This document shows, piece by piece, positions 1 through 10,465 of a stretch of DNA of 64,000 nt. Origin of the DNA: Siphonodentalium dalli (lineage: Eukaryota > Mollusca > Scaphopoda > Gadilida > Siphonodentaliidae); assembly GCA_032622095.1 (NCBI GenBank), contig CP136067.1:61638893-61702892 (forward strand). Reading direction: 5' to 3'. The position numbers were made by a program, and so were the translations under genes. The notes beneath the pieces are model-generated. The model did not search any database. It had not been told where the DNA came from and worked only from the letters and a program-made list of their open reading frames with translations. Within the stretch, counting starts at the first letter, position 1, and each line of letters begins with the position of its first letter.

Positions 1-218
1 TGGTATGCCAGTGCGTTGTCCCATATAAAGGTATGACAAATGTATTATACATCATATCAAGGGTATGTCTACTTAATATATATTTTAATTTCCTAATTTG
101 GGCTAGTCTAAATGCGACGCTCTTGCATATTGCATTAATCTGTATGTCCGAGTCAAAATTTGATTGTAGGGCGATGGCCGATTCGAAGACATATTTTCGA
201 TGTCCCTGCTATTCAGAG

Positions 219-1225
219 TTAATGCATTGGAATGGGGGATACATAATTGTTAGAGCCGGCGTAACTAATTGCCATTGATTTTGTCTTTACTGGATTAAAT
301 TTTACTAGACATTGGTTTGCCCATGTGGCAATTTCATCAATAACATTGGTCAGGTTAGCACGAGTTCTCTCTTCGGAATTAGAGGCATTTGTGAAACACG
401 TATTTTCTGCGTACATACGTGTAAATGGTGAGATGACATCGGATAAATCATTGATGTACACAAGGAATAAAAACGGTCCAATGATTTAGCCTTGATGGAC
501 TCCTGCATAAATGCACTTATAATCGGATTTAGCTTCAGAGACGACAATAAACTGTTTCCGGTTCGAGATATCATTGAGCCACAAAAGAAGATCACCATCT
601 GCTTTTTCGTCAAGTTACCATTAAAGGAGGGGTGTCGCTGTTTTGATTTTTATCCAGGATATCATTAACTGTTTGCCAAAAAATACTTCGGATTACCAGA
701 TGATAAAAAAGTGTTGGCTAATTTAATTTCATATTCGATATTTGCGTATTTCTTCATATTATTGACTTTATTTCGGATTGTTTTGTATTTTGTCCTACTA
801 TTACAATTGTCTGTTCGTATAGCTGCGTGGCTTAATCGGTCCCGCTTGTGTATGACGGATCTAAGTTCTGGAACAGTATTTATCTTTGCGTTTGAGTATC
901 ACTGCTCGATGGGAGATATCAATATTGGGGGTAAGAAGTTCCTGCCAGTTAATTTCGGTCAGCATTGTATTTAGTTTAAGAAAGTCAATAACATTGTAGT
1001 GCCATATTAATTTTTAGCTGAACTGTCATCAAAGTATAACGAAGCCATCACCGACATATGATCAGATATCGCACGACCTAAGTCAAAGGTGTCATGTTCA
1101 TATGATAAATTGATCATACGCGATCGCTCACTATTATATGATCTAAAAGAGTAGCAGATGTTGCGCCGATACGAGTTGGGTTGGTGATAAGGTTTAGAAG
1201 ACAAATTCTATCCAGTACATCGCGC
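219..1225 (-). pseudogene. LINE copy 1: decayed AP-endonuclease/RT fragment with internal deletion
   Basis: Reading the minus strand from 1225 downward, the first part is the end of an AP endonuclease (NPTRIGATSATLLDHI, then AISDHMSVMAS with the catalytic SDH) followed by the basic linker (NKVNNMKKYA, YFWQTVNDILD). At about 640 the reading jumps directly to the second half of the reverse transcriptase palm (QFIVVSEAKSDYKCIYAGV, FLFLVYINDLSD, FNPVKTKSMAIS). The fingers and first palm block are missing, so an internal deletion is inferred. The catalytic FADD motif has decayed to YAEN. A TAA stop occupies 486-488 at the QG-stop-IIGP site. The piece is 5'-truncated next to a CT-rich run at 1224-1243. 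It is a dead non-LTR retrotransposon of the same broad type as copies 2 to 5. Confidence 0.75.
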
Positions 1226-1924
1226 GCTCTCTCTCTATCTCTCTGAAACCGAACAATTCTCTACCTACTACCATATTTCAACTTTTAATATCTCCAAATA
1301 CTGCTATATAGTTACAAATAAAAAAAAATTCTTTCAGTTATTCACTCAAATTAATACACAATAATTTAATAATTGGAGTAAATTGGCTCATTCCATCTCG
1401 CGAGAAACCAGATAAACAAATATACAAAGATTAGATAATAATTGCTTGATGCAGAAATTTATAATCACCTTTTCATAAAAATCGAAAAATTGGAATGAGA
1501 GCACTAAGTATCGTACCTCTATATAGCTGTTATGACATTCAGGCAAACAAAATGAACTATTTGCAAGTTTACGTGGCGCGTCGTGCTTTGCTTGAACGCC
1601 TCCACAAACATTTACTGCGGCTGGAATGCACTCCATATTTAGAAACGGTTTATTATACGTCATGTTGGGAGTGCCGCGTCGTCGTAGAGATGAAATATAA
1701 TCGATAGATCTAGAGACGTACATACGATATGATTTTCGTCATCTTTTGAATGAGACTGTGTCATATAATTATGTTTTCGGAAACGACTAACATAAGCACA
1801 ATGCTTGGTGTCGAATTTTTTCCCCATATATTTGTTATATCTCACATATTGTAATAGTTCATGGAATAAATACTATTTAAATTAAATGCATTCAAGACAT
1901 AAGTGCTAACATGCTCACGAAAAC
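1226..1924. other. No recognised gene; AT-rich spacer
   Basis: The stretch begins just after a short CT/TCTA microsatellite and holds an A-run near 1320. I see no conserved motif, splice-bounded exon or long repeat in it. Confidence 0.5.
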
Positions 1925-3310
1925 GTATCACACTTAACCACCCAGCCCTGTACATGAAACAACAGCCTACCAAAGAAGTCGAAGTACATAAACATCTTAG
2001 TGTGAGTAATGACGGAAACTGGGGGCCTCATTGTAAAGAAATTGACATAAGACTTCATGGAAACGCATCTCTCTTCTGAGGAAATACAGATTCTATCTAG
2101 ACAGTGCAACTCTTGAAAAATTCTTCTTCACGCTAGTTCGATCAATCCTGGAATAGTTCTGTGTCGTCTGAGATGCCTGCTCCCAGCAAGACTCTGATTG
2201 AATCGATATGAAGCAGCTCGAATTGTGACGGTGTCACCATATATGTCAGTAATTCTACACTTCTGTTATAAACTGGTTAAAGGTACTCAACCCGATAAAA
2301 CTCCTCGCAATTACTATTTCAATGGCTTCGGGGGTCAAAAATATTTTATTCGAGTCGAGGAAGTCACCCATCAAAGCTCAGATTTGTTAGATATCGATTT
2401 TATAAATCTATTATTTTTCATTATCGGGAATACTATCTGGCCCAGAACTCAGTCACAATTGCGTTAAAATTACCACTTGATTTTAGAGTTATTCATCCTT
2501 GTCTATTTGAATAGATTTGAGGTACACATCCAGAGCAGATTACGGCAGTTATTGGTACTCATCTCGAGAACATAACAAATTTGAAAAATCAATATCTAAT
2601 AACTCTGAGCTTTGTTTGATGGGTTCCTCGACTCGAATCAAATATTTTGTACCCCCAAAGCCAAAGAAATAGTAATATAGGACCCTCTGATCGGATTGTT
2701 GTTGTTGGAATCTGTTGAGATGGGGACCCTCTTTACGGGTTGAGTACCTTTAAGGAGTGTATGGCCAGTCACCGACTTACTAGTTTATTAGAACACTATT
2801 ACCCCCGACTCACGGAAAATATCTAGGCGTGAAACTAGGCAATGCAATCTCTTAATAATACCTGGTTTTCAATACGAATGTCACAGAAGATAATTTCTTC
2901 CAACAACAACGGCCCTATGGAATTATCTTATCACAAACATTATTAACATGGATTCCCTATAAGCATTTAACAGTCCCCTCGACCTAAAAAAGAATACCCA
3001 TAAATGGTTTTACTATATGCACATACACGTGAAGCGCAAATACTGCAAGCCGGCAAAGATTACACTGTTGCCACCTAAATTACAATACTTACAACTTTGT
3101 CTCCAATCAAGCAATGTGGGTCTGTAGTGAAATCGAGGACACAGAACACTATGTAGTTGAACGTGTTAGACACCGCCCAACGTCCATCACTCGTATTCTC
3201 GATTATGATGTTAGTTCCGAGACATTCTGTGGATCTACTGAAATTTCAGTGGAAGACAACTTTGCACATTCGAACCAAACGTCTTAAATTGTATCACCAA
3301 GCAATTATCC
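1925..3310 (+). pseudogene. LINE copy 2: decayed RT C-terminal region split by a MITE
   Basis: Before the insertion (about 1965-2276) the plus strand reads, with frameshifts and stops, HKHLSVSNDGNWGPHCKEI, then a segment like LDSATLEKFFFTLVRSILE and YEAARIVTVSP. These match the RT thumb/connection of copies 4 and 5 (KHLGLTF..GNW, RTLERIYFVYIRPILEYA, YEAARIVTG). After the insertion (2754-3310) come FLPTTTALWNYLITNII (matching SFLPSAVEMWNTLPDNV of copy 4) and a remnant of the CCHC tail (EIEDTEHYVV, compare ETANHFLFHC). Both halves run in the same direction and order, so a single element was interrupted at 2277-2753. It has no intact frame. Confidence 0.65.
2277..2753. mobile_element. TTAA-flanked palindromic MITE, copy A
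   Basis: The element occupies 2281-2749 (469 bp) and is flanked on both sides by TTAA (2277-2280, 2750-2753). Its termini are perfect inverted repeats, AGGTACTCAACCCG...CGGGTTGAGTACCT. The two halves are imperfectly inverted: the left half carries GACTTCCTCGACTCG-type sequence and the right half its complement. It has no coding capacity. TTAA duplication is typical of the piggyBac superfamily, but the ends do not start with CCC as most piggyBac ends do, so the family is uncertain. A second copy lies at 62038-62517 in the opposite orientation. Confidence 0.85.
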
Positions 3311-4106
3311 ACTGAGACACACGCTAACGTGTGTCGAACGAATCAATGATTGTCAAAAATAAGAAACGCCAATTAGTGGGACACAGTTGCGAAACCCACA
3401 ACAAGCGTGAGTCCATTTATACGATGCTACATAGGATCAGAAGCATTCAAATTCCCGACCAGTGTATAATCTCACACAAACATCAGATTATCCACACTCG
3501 ATCAAAATACGCCCACAGCCAACAAGATATATCATCATCTCATCGTCACTTCTCATTTCCCTGCCATCATGTCTGACAACCACCTTATTTCCCCAAAAAT
3601 AATCCCACATAAACCAAATCTTTCCACATGACAAAACTTTATTTTCATCGGACAACCACCATACTCTAACCTATACTCATACAGAACCCAAATAATTCCA
3701 TATTAAACTACTTTATTTTGAGACACCTATGAAACCGACGCACACTGTGAGTAATATATATGCGATTAAATGTGATAAAACTTAAGCCTGAAGTCCCCAT
3801 TAATTTGAAGAAGCAAAACTTGAAAAATGTATGAAATCACTCACACAGTATGGTCACAAGTCAACGGGAAACGACTCTCAAAATCTTAAAGCTTGTTGTC
3901 GAATCCCTTTCATCAATGTTAATACTTGTTTTGTAGTTTGTAAATAAAGACGAATATGGAATAAATACTGTTTACACCAAATGTGTGGTGTATACGTGTC
4001 ATACACCATGCACAATATTGTTGGAATAGATAAAACTAACCCACTGGCTCCAACATCATGCGACGTGGAGTGGGTATAACACGTATGAAATGTTGCTGGA
4101 CCCTCT
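3311..4106. other. No recognised gene
   Basis: AT-rich sequence between the LINE copy 2 tail and the next element. Short open frames exist (for example 3331-3576), but none shows a domain, splice context or repeat relationship that supports coding. Confidence 0.45.
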
Positions 4107-6519
4107 GGTCCGAATCGGCATCTCTGGTTTAGACTAGGTTTTTTTTCTAGACCAGGTTTAACTCCAGTTTAAACTAGGTTTAAGTAGGGTTTAAACTTGG
4201 TTTTACAGTAGTTAAACCAGTTTTTGGGAGTAAAACTGGGTTTTAGCGTACTTAAACCAAGTTTTGTGATAAACTCAGTTTAAGTTGAAACTAGGTTTTA
4301 TTAACGTGATAAAGTTATGGTAATATTACTAATTGTTTGTGGTGAATTGGCTATATAATCATCAGTATAAGCTTAGGTATATATGATTTATACGTACCAT
4401 ACGTCTCGTCTCGAACATACACCTTTAAATATACTTTGAAAAGAATACAAAGTTAAACCACCCTACCCCAGGTTTGACTAAAACCTAGTTGTTTGGGTTT
4501 AATTATTCGGCCGATATTTTTCGCCCAATATTGATGTTGTTTCTTCGTGAATATGGGAGTGTTTATTTTGAATTGGGGGAGGCGTTTATGCGCGGGCGTT
4601 TGTCACTCAATGTAGATGCAGGAGAGTCTTAGTGGAATTCGGGGATGCGATGTCGGTACTTATGAGATAAATTCTAACAAAATATGTGCCAGTGTGATGG
4701 ATGATTTCTTGCTATATATGTCTGTTTGCAATTCGCTCGTTCGGATGTCGATTTGGCGGCTGAGAGCATGGCGGGATCGGACTGATCAGATTGACACGTT
4801 AGACACGAACATGACTTTAAACTGATTCCTTATTCACAAAAAGGTCTCTTTCGGTCAATTTGACGCATGGGTTGGTGGCCCGCCCAAATACCCAACAGAG
4901 ACACACCAGCCTTCACCCGGGGGAGGGTAACGGCCACCCTGAGGGGGTGGAGTATGGACTATTTTGGAGAACTGTAAGGATTTCGGCCAATTTGATAGTA
5001 TGGGTGGGTGGCTCGCCCCAAATAACCCATAGAAACACCCCACCCCTCACATCCGGGGGGGGGGGATACCACCCGAGGGGGTGAACGTGGGATATGGACC
5101 ATTTTCGAAACTGGTAAGGATTTTGGCCAATTGACGGCATGGATGGATGGCCCGCTCAAATGTCCCATAGAAACAGCCCACCCCTGAACGTTGGGGGAAC
5201 CACACAGGAGGTGAAAATGGGGTATGGACCATTTTCGAGAACGGTAAGGATTTCGGTCAATTTGACGTCAGCATTGTGGGTAGCCCGCTCAAACTACCCC
5301 CTAGAAACACCCTCACCCGGAGGTACCACCCCGAGGGGGTGAAATGGGGTATGGACCATTTTCGAGAACGGTGGGTGGCACATCCCAAATGCGCCCCATA
5401 GAAACACCCCACCCCCACCGGACCCCATTTTCACCCGCTCGGGTAAAACCACCCGCGGTAAGGGGGGGGGTGTTTCTATGACTATATTTGAGGGAGGGCC
5501 GCCCAACAATGACGTCATATTGGCCGAAATCCTTACCGTTCTCGATAACGGTCCATACCCCATTCTATGGGGTATTTGGGGCGTGCCACCTACACATGCC
5601 GTAATATTAACCAACAGAGGCATGTTTTTGCGAATAAGGAATAAAATGCTCCATACCCCATTTTCACCCCAGCAGGGTGGTACCCTCCAGGGATGAGGGT
5701 AGGGTGTCTATATGGGATATTTGGAGCGGGCCACACACCCCTGTCGTCAAATTGGCCGAAATCCTTACCGTTCTCGAACATGGTTCATATCCCATCTTCA
5801 CCCTCGGGTGGTGACCCACCCCACCCCGCCCGGATGTGAGGGGTGGGGTGTTTATATGCGTTATTTGAGGTACCCTTCCGCGGGGTGAGGGTTGGGGTGT
5901 TTCTATTAGGTATTTGGGCGTACCTGCTGCCAAATTAATTAGCCTAAATCCTTACCGTCCATACCCCTGTTATCCCGGAGTGAGGGGTGATGTTTCTATC
6001 GGGTATTATGGGCGAGCCACCCTTTCATGCCGTCAAATTCGCCGAAATCCTTCCCGTTCTCAAAAATGGTCCATACCCCATGTTCACCCGTCCGGATGGT
6101 ACCCCCGGGGTGGTGGTGTTTCTATGGGGTATTTGTGGCGGGGCCCCACCTATGCCCTCAAGAGATATTTTTGAGTTCCAAAAGTCACGTTCGTCCATGA
6201 TATTAGATAATATCTAACCGTTATACAACAGACCGTGCATTCGTCGTGATTTCTCAAAGCGCACGGGTTATTCACCTGATTAGGAGATTATATAGCGACA
6301 ACAGGTCGCTTGACCGGACAATGAATTGACAAGCTTAGCGATAATAAACAGACAGACCACGCCTCCTATTCTTGCAATTGGACAAGTGTGGCCCACAGGT
6401 AACGCAATCGACCAAATCTATGTCGTTCCAGCGGTGGAGAAAAACTTGGTTTTATTACTAAAACCCAGTTTAAACTGGTAGTTTAAACTATGTCTAAACT
6501 GGAGATGCCGATTCGGACC
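4107..6519. mobile_element. Non-autonomous DNA element with 28-bp inverted ends
   Basis: The left end reads GGTCCGAATCGGCATCTC, continuing yrGTTTAGAC; the right end at 6519 is its reverse complement. Just inside both ends are many variants of AAACTAGGTTT / TTAAACTGGTTT (4126-4300 and 6440-6500), typical of subterminal binding repeats. The flanking trinucleotide TCT (4104-4106 and 6520-6522) may be the target duplication. The interior (4850-6180) is a GC-rich minisatellite with inverted halves. I find no transposase. The superfamily is unassigned; a 3-bp duplication would fit Harbinger- or CACTA-type elements, but TCT is not a TWA site. Confidence 0.75.
4850..6180. repeat. GC-rich minisatellite in head-to-head orientation
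   Basis: Degenerate units of about 100-230 bp contain the block GTAAGGATTTCGGCCAATTTGA plus CCCATAGAAACACCCCACCCC and GGGGTGAAAATGGGGTATGG. The block reads forward near 4974, 5115 and 5243, and as its reverse complement near 5520, 5748, 5940 and 6045. The orientation switch lies at about 5380-5460. All six-frame open stretches here are repeat translations, not genes. Confidence 0.85.
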
Positions 6520-6522
6520 TCT

Positions 6523-6927
6523 ATCGCTACACATCACTTGGCTGGCATATTGTTAGAGGCGGAAATCTGTTAGTAATTTGTTATTAGTCAGTAAACTGAA
6601 ATCTGTTAGTTTAAACATATTTTATTGTATCGTTTATGTACAAATGGGATTGGGGCACAAGTTATACAACTTAGATAGCCCCTCCCCCATATAATTACAC
6701 ACGTTATTATAATAACAAGATGGTATATATATGTTTAAATTATTTGTTTTTTTTTGTGTTACCAGATCCGGGTTCGAATATGTGAGTTCATTTAGTTTGA
6801 TTACTGGTTGTTGGCATAGATAAGATGTTTTTGTCAGTTTAGTATTAGCTTTTAGCTTTGGGGTACTAAGAAGATGGCGTTCGCGCGTGACGTTGACCCA
6901 GGGTGGTGAATGTGTTAATTGGTAAAG
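6523..6927. other. No recognised gene
   Basis: AT-rich sequence containing a T-run near 6745 and GGTTCGAATA near 6772, which looks like a tRNA B box but has no A box or cloverleaf around it. Nothing else was identified. Confidence 0.4.
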
Positions 6928-7133
6928 CGGTTAGTAGCGACTATATATTTTTGAACTTCTGCATATATTAATTTGTTTTTGTTATTACTAATGTTTGTTA
7001 TACCTTTAAGGAGGTCGGCGATATTGTATTCAGCGGTTAGTAGCGACTATATATTTTTGAACTTCTGCAAATATTAATTTGTTTTTGTTATTACTAATGT
7101 TTGTTATACCTTTAAGGAGGTCGGCGATATTGT
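6928..7133. repeat. About 106-bp tandem duplication of the LINE copy 3 3' end
   Basis: Two near-identical copies (about 6928-7027 and 7033-7133) carry GCGGTTAGTAGCGACTATAT...GGAGGTCGGCGATATTGT. On the minus strand each encodes the C-terminal LINE segment NIADLLKGITNIS...VQKYIVATNR. The upstream copy ends in a TGA that is probably the natural ORF2 stop. The outer copy is a duplication of the terminus. Confidence 0.85.
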
Positions 7134-7674
7134 TCTAAGCCTATTAAAAAGCCGTACGCGTTGTGTCTGGTATAGGGGACATAAGAAAAGGTAATGGTGG
7201 GCGTCTTCGATTTCGTTTCCACAATCACAAAATGAGCTAAGAGCTATGTGGTTTTCGAATTTGTCATGATTTAGGTCGCTGCATTTGTTTCTCAATTTGG
7301 TATGTATTATATTGTTTTTTCTGGAACCGGTATAATAGTAGTTTGGGGGTTTGGATATGTAGTATATAATTTTGAGGAATATCATGAATTCATGTAGGCT
7401 TTCAGCTTTGGTTACAATGTCGGTGAGTTTGTTCCAAGTTAGGCACATTTTTGGCATGAACGATTTTCTTAAATGTTCAGTTTCGCAATAATATGCGTAG
7501 AAGTCGCCAGGTCTTCTGAAGGAATAACCCGATACCTAGCTCGTTTGTAATTTGTGAAATTCGCGTCTTATTTGCAGTGTGGGCCAGCCAACTTCAAGCA
7601 TTATATATTTAATGGGGGCAGAGCGCGTTAAACTGACAATTCTTGCTGCATCTTTATGAAGGCGATCGAGTCTT
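7031..7674 (-). pseudogene. LINE copy 3 ORF2: C-terminal region with CCHC knuckle
   Basis: Read in two frames: ERLDRLHKDAARIVSL then MLEVGWPTLQIRREFHKL (7560-7680), followed by MPKMCLTWNKLTDIVTKAES and LHTKLRNKCSDLN-like sequence. The Cys/His knuckle follows, CDCGNEIEDAHHYLFLCPLY (7190-7250). The C-terminus is VQKYIVATNR ending in TGA near 7031. The CxC..E...H....C tail is shared with copies 4 and 5 and supports a common group. Confidence 0.75.
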
Positions 7675-8292
7675 TCAGTCTGTTGTTGTGGCGCACAGTC
7701 CCAGACAATATCGACGTATATAGTCCATTAGGGGGAGTATATAAGTTAGATAAATACATTCAAGTGTTTTTCGGTCAAGCTTATATTTTAGCTTTCTGAG
7801 TTGGGATAATCTTGCAGAAACCTTTTTCGCTACATTATCCAGATAATTGTTCCATTTGAGATTATTTTGGAGTTCCAGACCAAGATGCGTGTGCGAATCT
7901 ACAAAGGAAACATCGTTTCCCTTGAATTTCAAGTTGAGATGGGAATTTCCGGATACTAAGGAGTAAGATAGTGCTACAGTTTTTAGTGGATTGAAGGACA
8001 CTAGCCATTTTTGAGCCCATTCGTCAATTTGATTCAAGTCGTTATTTAAATCACTTGTAAGAATATCCATATCGTAATGAGAGGCAGACAAGCATGTATC
8101 GTCTGCGAACATTCGCGTATCGGATTGGGTGACGTCAGGTAGGTCGTTTATATAGACCAGAAATAGGAAGGGGCCCAATATTTATCCTTGGGTCACCCCT
8201 GCTGGGATACGTTTCAAGTCAGAATATGTACTATTTACAAGGACTCTTTGCTTTCTGTTATGTAAATAATCCTCCAGCCAGGCCAGAAGTCG
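7675..8292 (-). pseudogene. LINE copy 3 ORF2: RT palm with FADD, and thumb
   Basis: The sequence reads AGVTQG, a TAA stop (8182-8184), then ILGPFLFLVYINDLPDV and TRMFADDTCLSASHY, so the catalytic Asp pair FADD is intact. It continues with QKWLVSFNPLKTVALSYS, HTHLGLELQNNLKWNNYL and LDRKTLECIYLTYILPLMDY. In related LINEs the residue at the TAA is normally Ser. The 167-residue frame after the stop is otherwise uninterrupted. Confidence 0.85.
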
Positions 8293-8695
8293 TCACCTAA
8301 TTCCATAGTGACTCAACTTATACACCAGCCCCCGGTGCCAGACTTTCTCAAATGCCTTTGAAATATCACAAAATACAGAACAGGTATATAAGCCTTTGTC
8401 GAGAGTCTGGCACAGGTTGTGGTATAAATCGATGAGTTGGTATGAGGTACTGCGTCCTGGTAGAAAACCAGATTGGTGGTGGTATAAGAGTTTGTTATCA
8501 AAACAGATTTTCATATATTTTGGCCAGGCAAGGTAGTAGGGATATAGGTCTATTATTTTTACTATCAGAGGGGTCGTCTTTTTTATAGATTGGTGGTGCG
8601 TTGGCAATTTTCCAATCACTTGGGAATTTAAATTGTTTAAGTGAAAGCTCAAATAAGATCCGTAAAGGCGATGCAATGGTTTCGGCAGTGTTTAT
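8293..8695 (-). pseudogene. LINE copy 3 ORF2: RT fingers and first palm block
   Basis: The reading resumes immediately inside the MITE with INTAETIASPLR and continues FPSDWKIANAPPI, NRPISLLA-type sequence, HHQSGFLPGRSTSYQLIDLY and VFCDISKAFEKVWHRGLVYK. The last block holds the first catalytic Asp of the reverse transcriptase (CDISKAF). Part of it lies in a second frame, so a small indel is present near 8560-8590. The reading shifts again near 8293, where RVDHFWPGW-type connection sequence continues in another frame. Confidence 0.8.
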
Positions 8696-9492
8696 TACAC
8701 TCTTATGACTAATGTGTAGGTTTTCTACACAAAATGTGTAGCCCTGCTACACAATCATTATTCAATTTTGATCTTAAACATATTTGTGTAGTATATGTGT
8801 AGTTTCATATTCGTACACAAATTGTGTAACAATTTTTACACATAAATGGGTAAATTTTTACACATTTATACACAACTGTGTGTATAAAATCAACACATAT
8901 CCCTTACACATTTTGTGTAGGTTCTTACACACACAGTTCGTAGACAAGAAATACAGGTTCAGTAGTCAGACCTGTGGGTATAGTATTAAAGATGTATGCA
9001 GATTTATATGTTAAAACTTTCATGGCGCATAGTGGTATGTAGTATTTTGTTCTGTACTGTGAGTTTTTGCTTTGAATGAACAAACCAGGGTCGAGGCATG
9101 ATTGCATAATATTAGTATTATTACAACAATCATAACAAGAGTCTAAGGGCAGTAATCGCCATGAAAGTTTTAACAATAAATCCTCATACACTATTAATAC
9201 TAAACCCACAAATTGGAATTCTGAACTTACATCCTTGTCTACGATCGCTGTAGATTGTATTCCAAAAAATATACTCAAACAATATGGCCGTCACGTAGCA
9301 GACTATGAAACTGAAGGCACCGCAACGCGCATGCTCTACGTTCTTACACAATTGTGTGTAACAAAATATACACATGTGTAGAACGGCACTTGATCAATGT
9401 ATTTGTATGTAAAACTACACATTGCTATGTGTATTAACCGGGTTTACACATTTGATGTGTAATCGTTTCTACACATTAGTTATAAGAGTGTA
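8696..9492. mobile_element. TA-flanked MITE (mariner/Tc1-like) inside LINE copy 3
   Basis: The element is 8698-9490 (793 bp) with inverted ends CACTCTTATgACTAATGTGTAG and its complement, and a TA dinucleotide on each side (8696-8697, 9491-9492). Both subterminal zones (8700-8940 and 9340-9480) are packed with the near-palindrome TACACAaaatTGTGTA. Removing the element plus one TA joins the LINE codons ATG CTA ATA AAC without a shift. No transposase is present. TA duplication indicates a Tc1/mariner-type source, though the long palindromic subterminal repeats are unusual for it. Confidence 0.9.
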
Positions 9493-9500
9493 GCATTCGC

Positions 9501-10465
9501 GCACTTATTCCATCATGGCCATGGGCTTTGTTCAATTTGAGGGTTTTGATACTTGTTATGATGTTTTCTCTTGATACTTCAATTTCCGTTATCGTGTTTG
9601 AGCAAGCGAAGTTTAAATAACGGGCGGTTGCTGTCTTCACTCGCTAGTGTTGAATTTGATATGAAACTCTCGTTTAGAATGTTCGCTTTCTCGAAATCAT
9701 CAAATGCATAAGTATCGGCATGGGTACTATTTCTTACAGGTTGATTATATATTGGCGGGATAGTCGCTGTTTTTTTCTTATTAAATAAATAATTCATAAG
9801 ATGCCAAAAGTCTCTAGGAGTTCGTGATTCTCTAACTTTCTCTTCGATTTTTTCATCAAAATTTCCTTTAGCATATTTTTTCATATTATTTACGCGATTT
9901 CGTGTCTTTTTATATCTTTCCCAGTGGTATATGGTATTGTTTTTTATGGCCTTGGATCTCAGCCTATCGCGTTTCCGTATTTCTCTACGTATTTCTGAAG
10001 TGAACCATAATTTGTCTTTAGGTCTGATTACAACAGTAGATTTCGGAATTGAATCGTTCATTACTTCTAGAAATTTGTCATTGAATGATCTAACTGCTTG
10101 GTCGATGTTTGTCGCTGCAGTTGGCTGGAGGATATGTTCCCAGTCTATGCTATTTAATATATTATTGGCCTTTTCAAAGTCAGCCCGTTTATAATTCCAA
10201 ATAGTACGATGGAATGGGGTTGCTGGGGAATAGTCTGGTGATATAGTGGAATAAACTGCAAGATGGTCTGAAACTCCAAGATTTAATATATCGGCATCCA
10301 GTACCCTCAAATAATCACTAACTATCAGTGGATCAAGAAGAGTTTGGGATGTTCTTGCTATTCGGGTAGGTTTTTCAATCACATCACGCAGTCCGTAGTA
10401 ATCGATTATGCCCTTTAGTTTTGACAATGGGTTCAGGAGATTTGAGTTGAAATCGCCAGTGATTA
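9501..10465 (-). pseudogene. LINE copy 3 ORF2: endonuclease C half and basic linker
   Basis: The main open frame is 9579-10427. It starts in the endonuclease (YYGLRDVIEKPTRIART, LLDPLIVSD, then GVSDHLAVYSTI, whose SDH is the catalytic His block). It then enters the arginine/lysine-rich linker (LWFTSEIRREIRKRDRLRSK, YKKTRNRVNNMKKYAKG, RDFWHLMNYLFNKKK). After a frameshift near 9605 the start of the RT region can be read (ENIITSIKTLKLNKAHGHDG, then ISARML) up to the MITE boundary at 9490. It is one exon-less reading frame interrupted only by small lesions. Confidence 0.8.

Noticed and set aside
33-278. 81-codon plus-strand frame at the left edge
   Set aside because: It overlaps the antisense of the decayed LINE, has no motif and starts in AT-rich DNA.
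711-974. 87-codon hydrophobic plus-strand frame
   Set aside because: It is the antisense of the LINE copy 1 linker, whose sense reading is recognisable.
4855-6217. Many Gly/Pro-rich open frames on both strands
   Set aside because: They are translations of a GC-rich minisatellite, occur in several frames at once, and have no domain.
6755-6795. tRNA B-box-like GGTTCGAATA
   Set aside because: No matching A box at the right distance and no cloverleaf could be drawn.
8925-9278. 117-codon minus-strand frame inside the TA-flanked MITE
   Set aside because: No similarity to a transposase is visible and it ends in subterminal repeats; likely chance.
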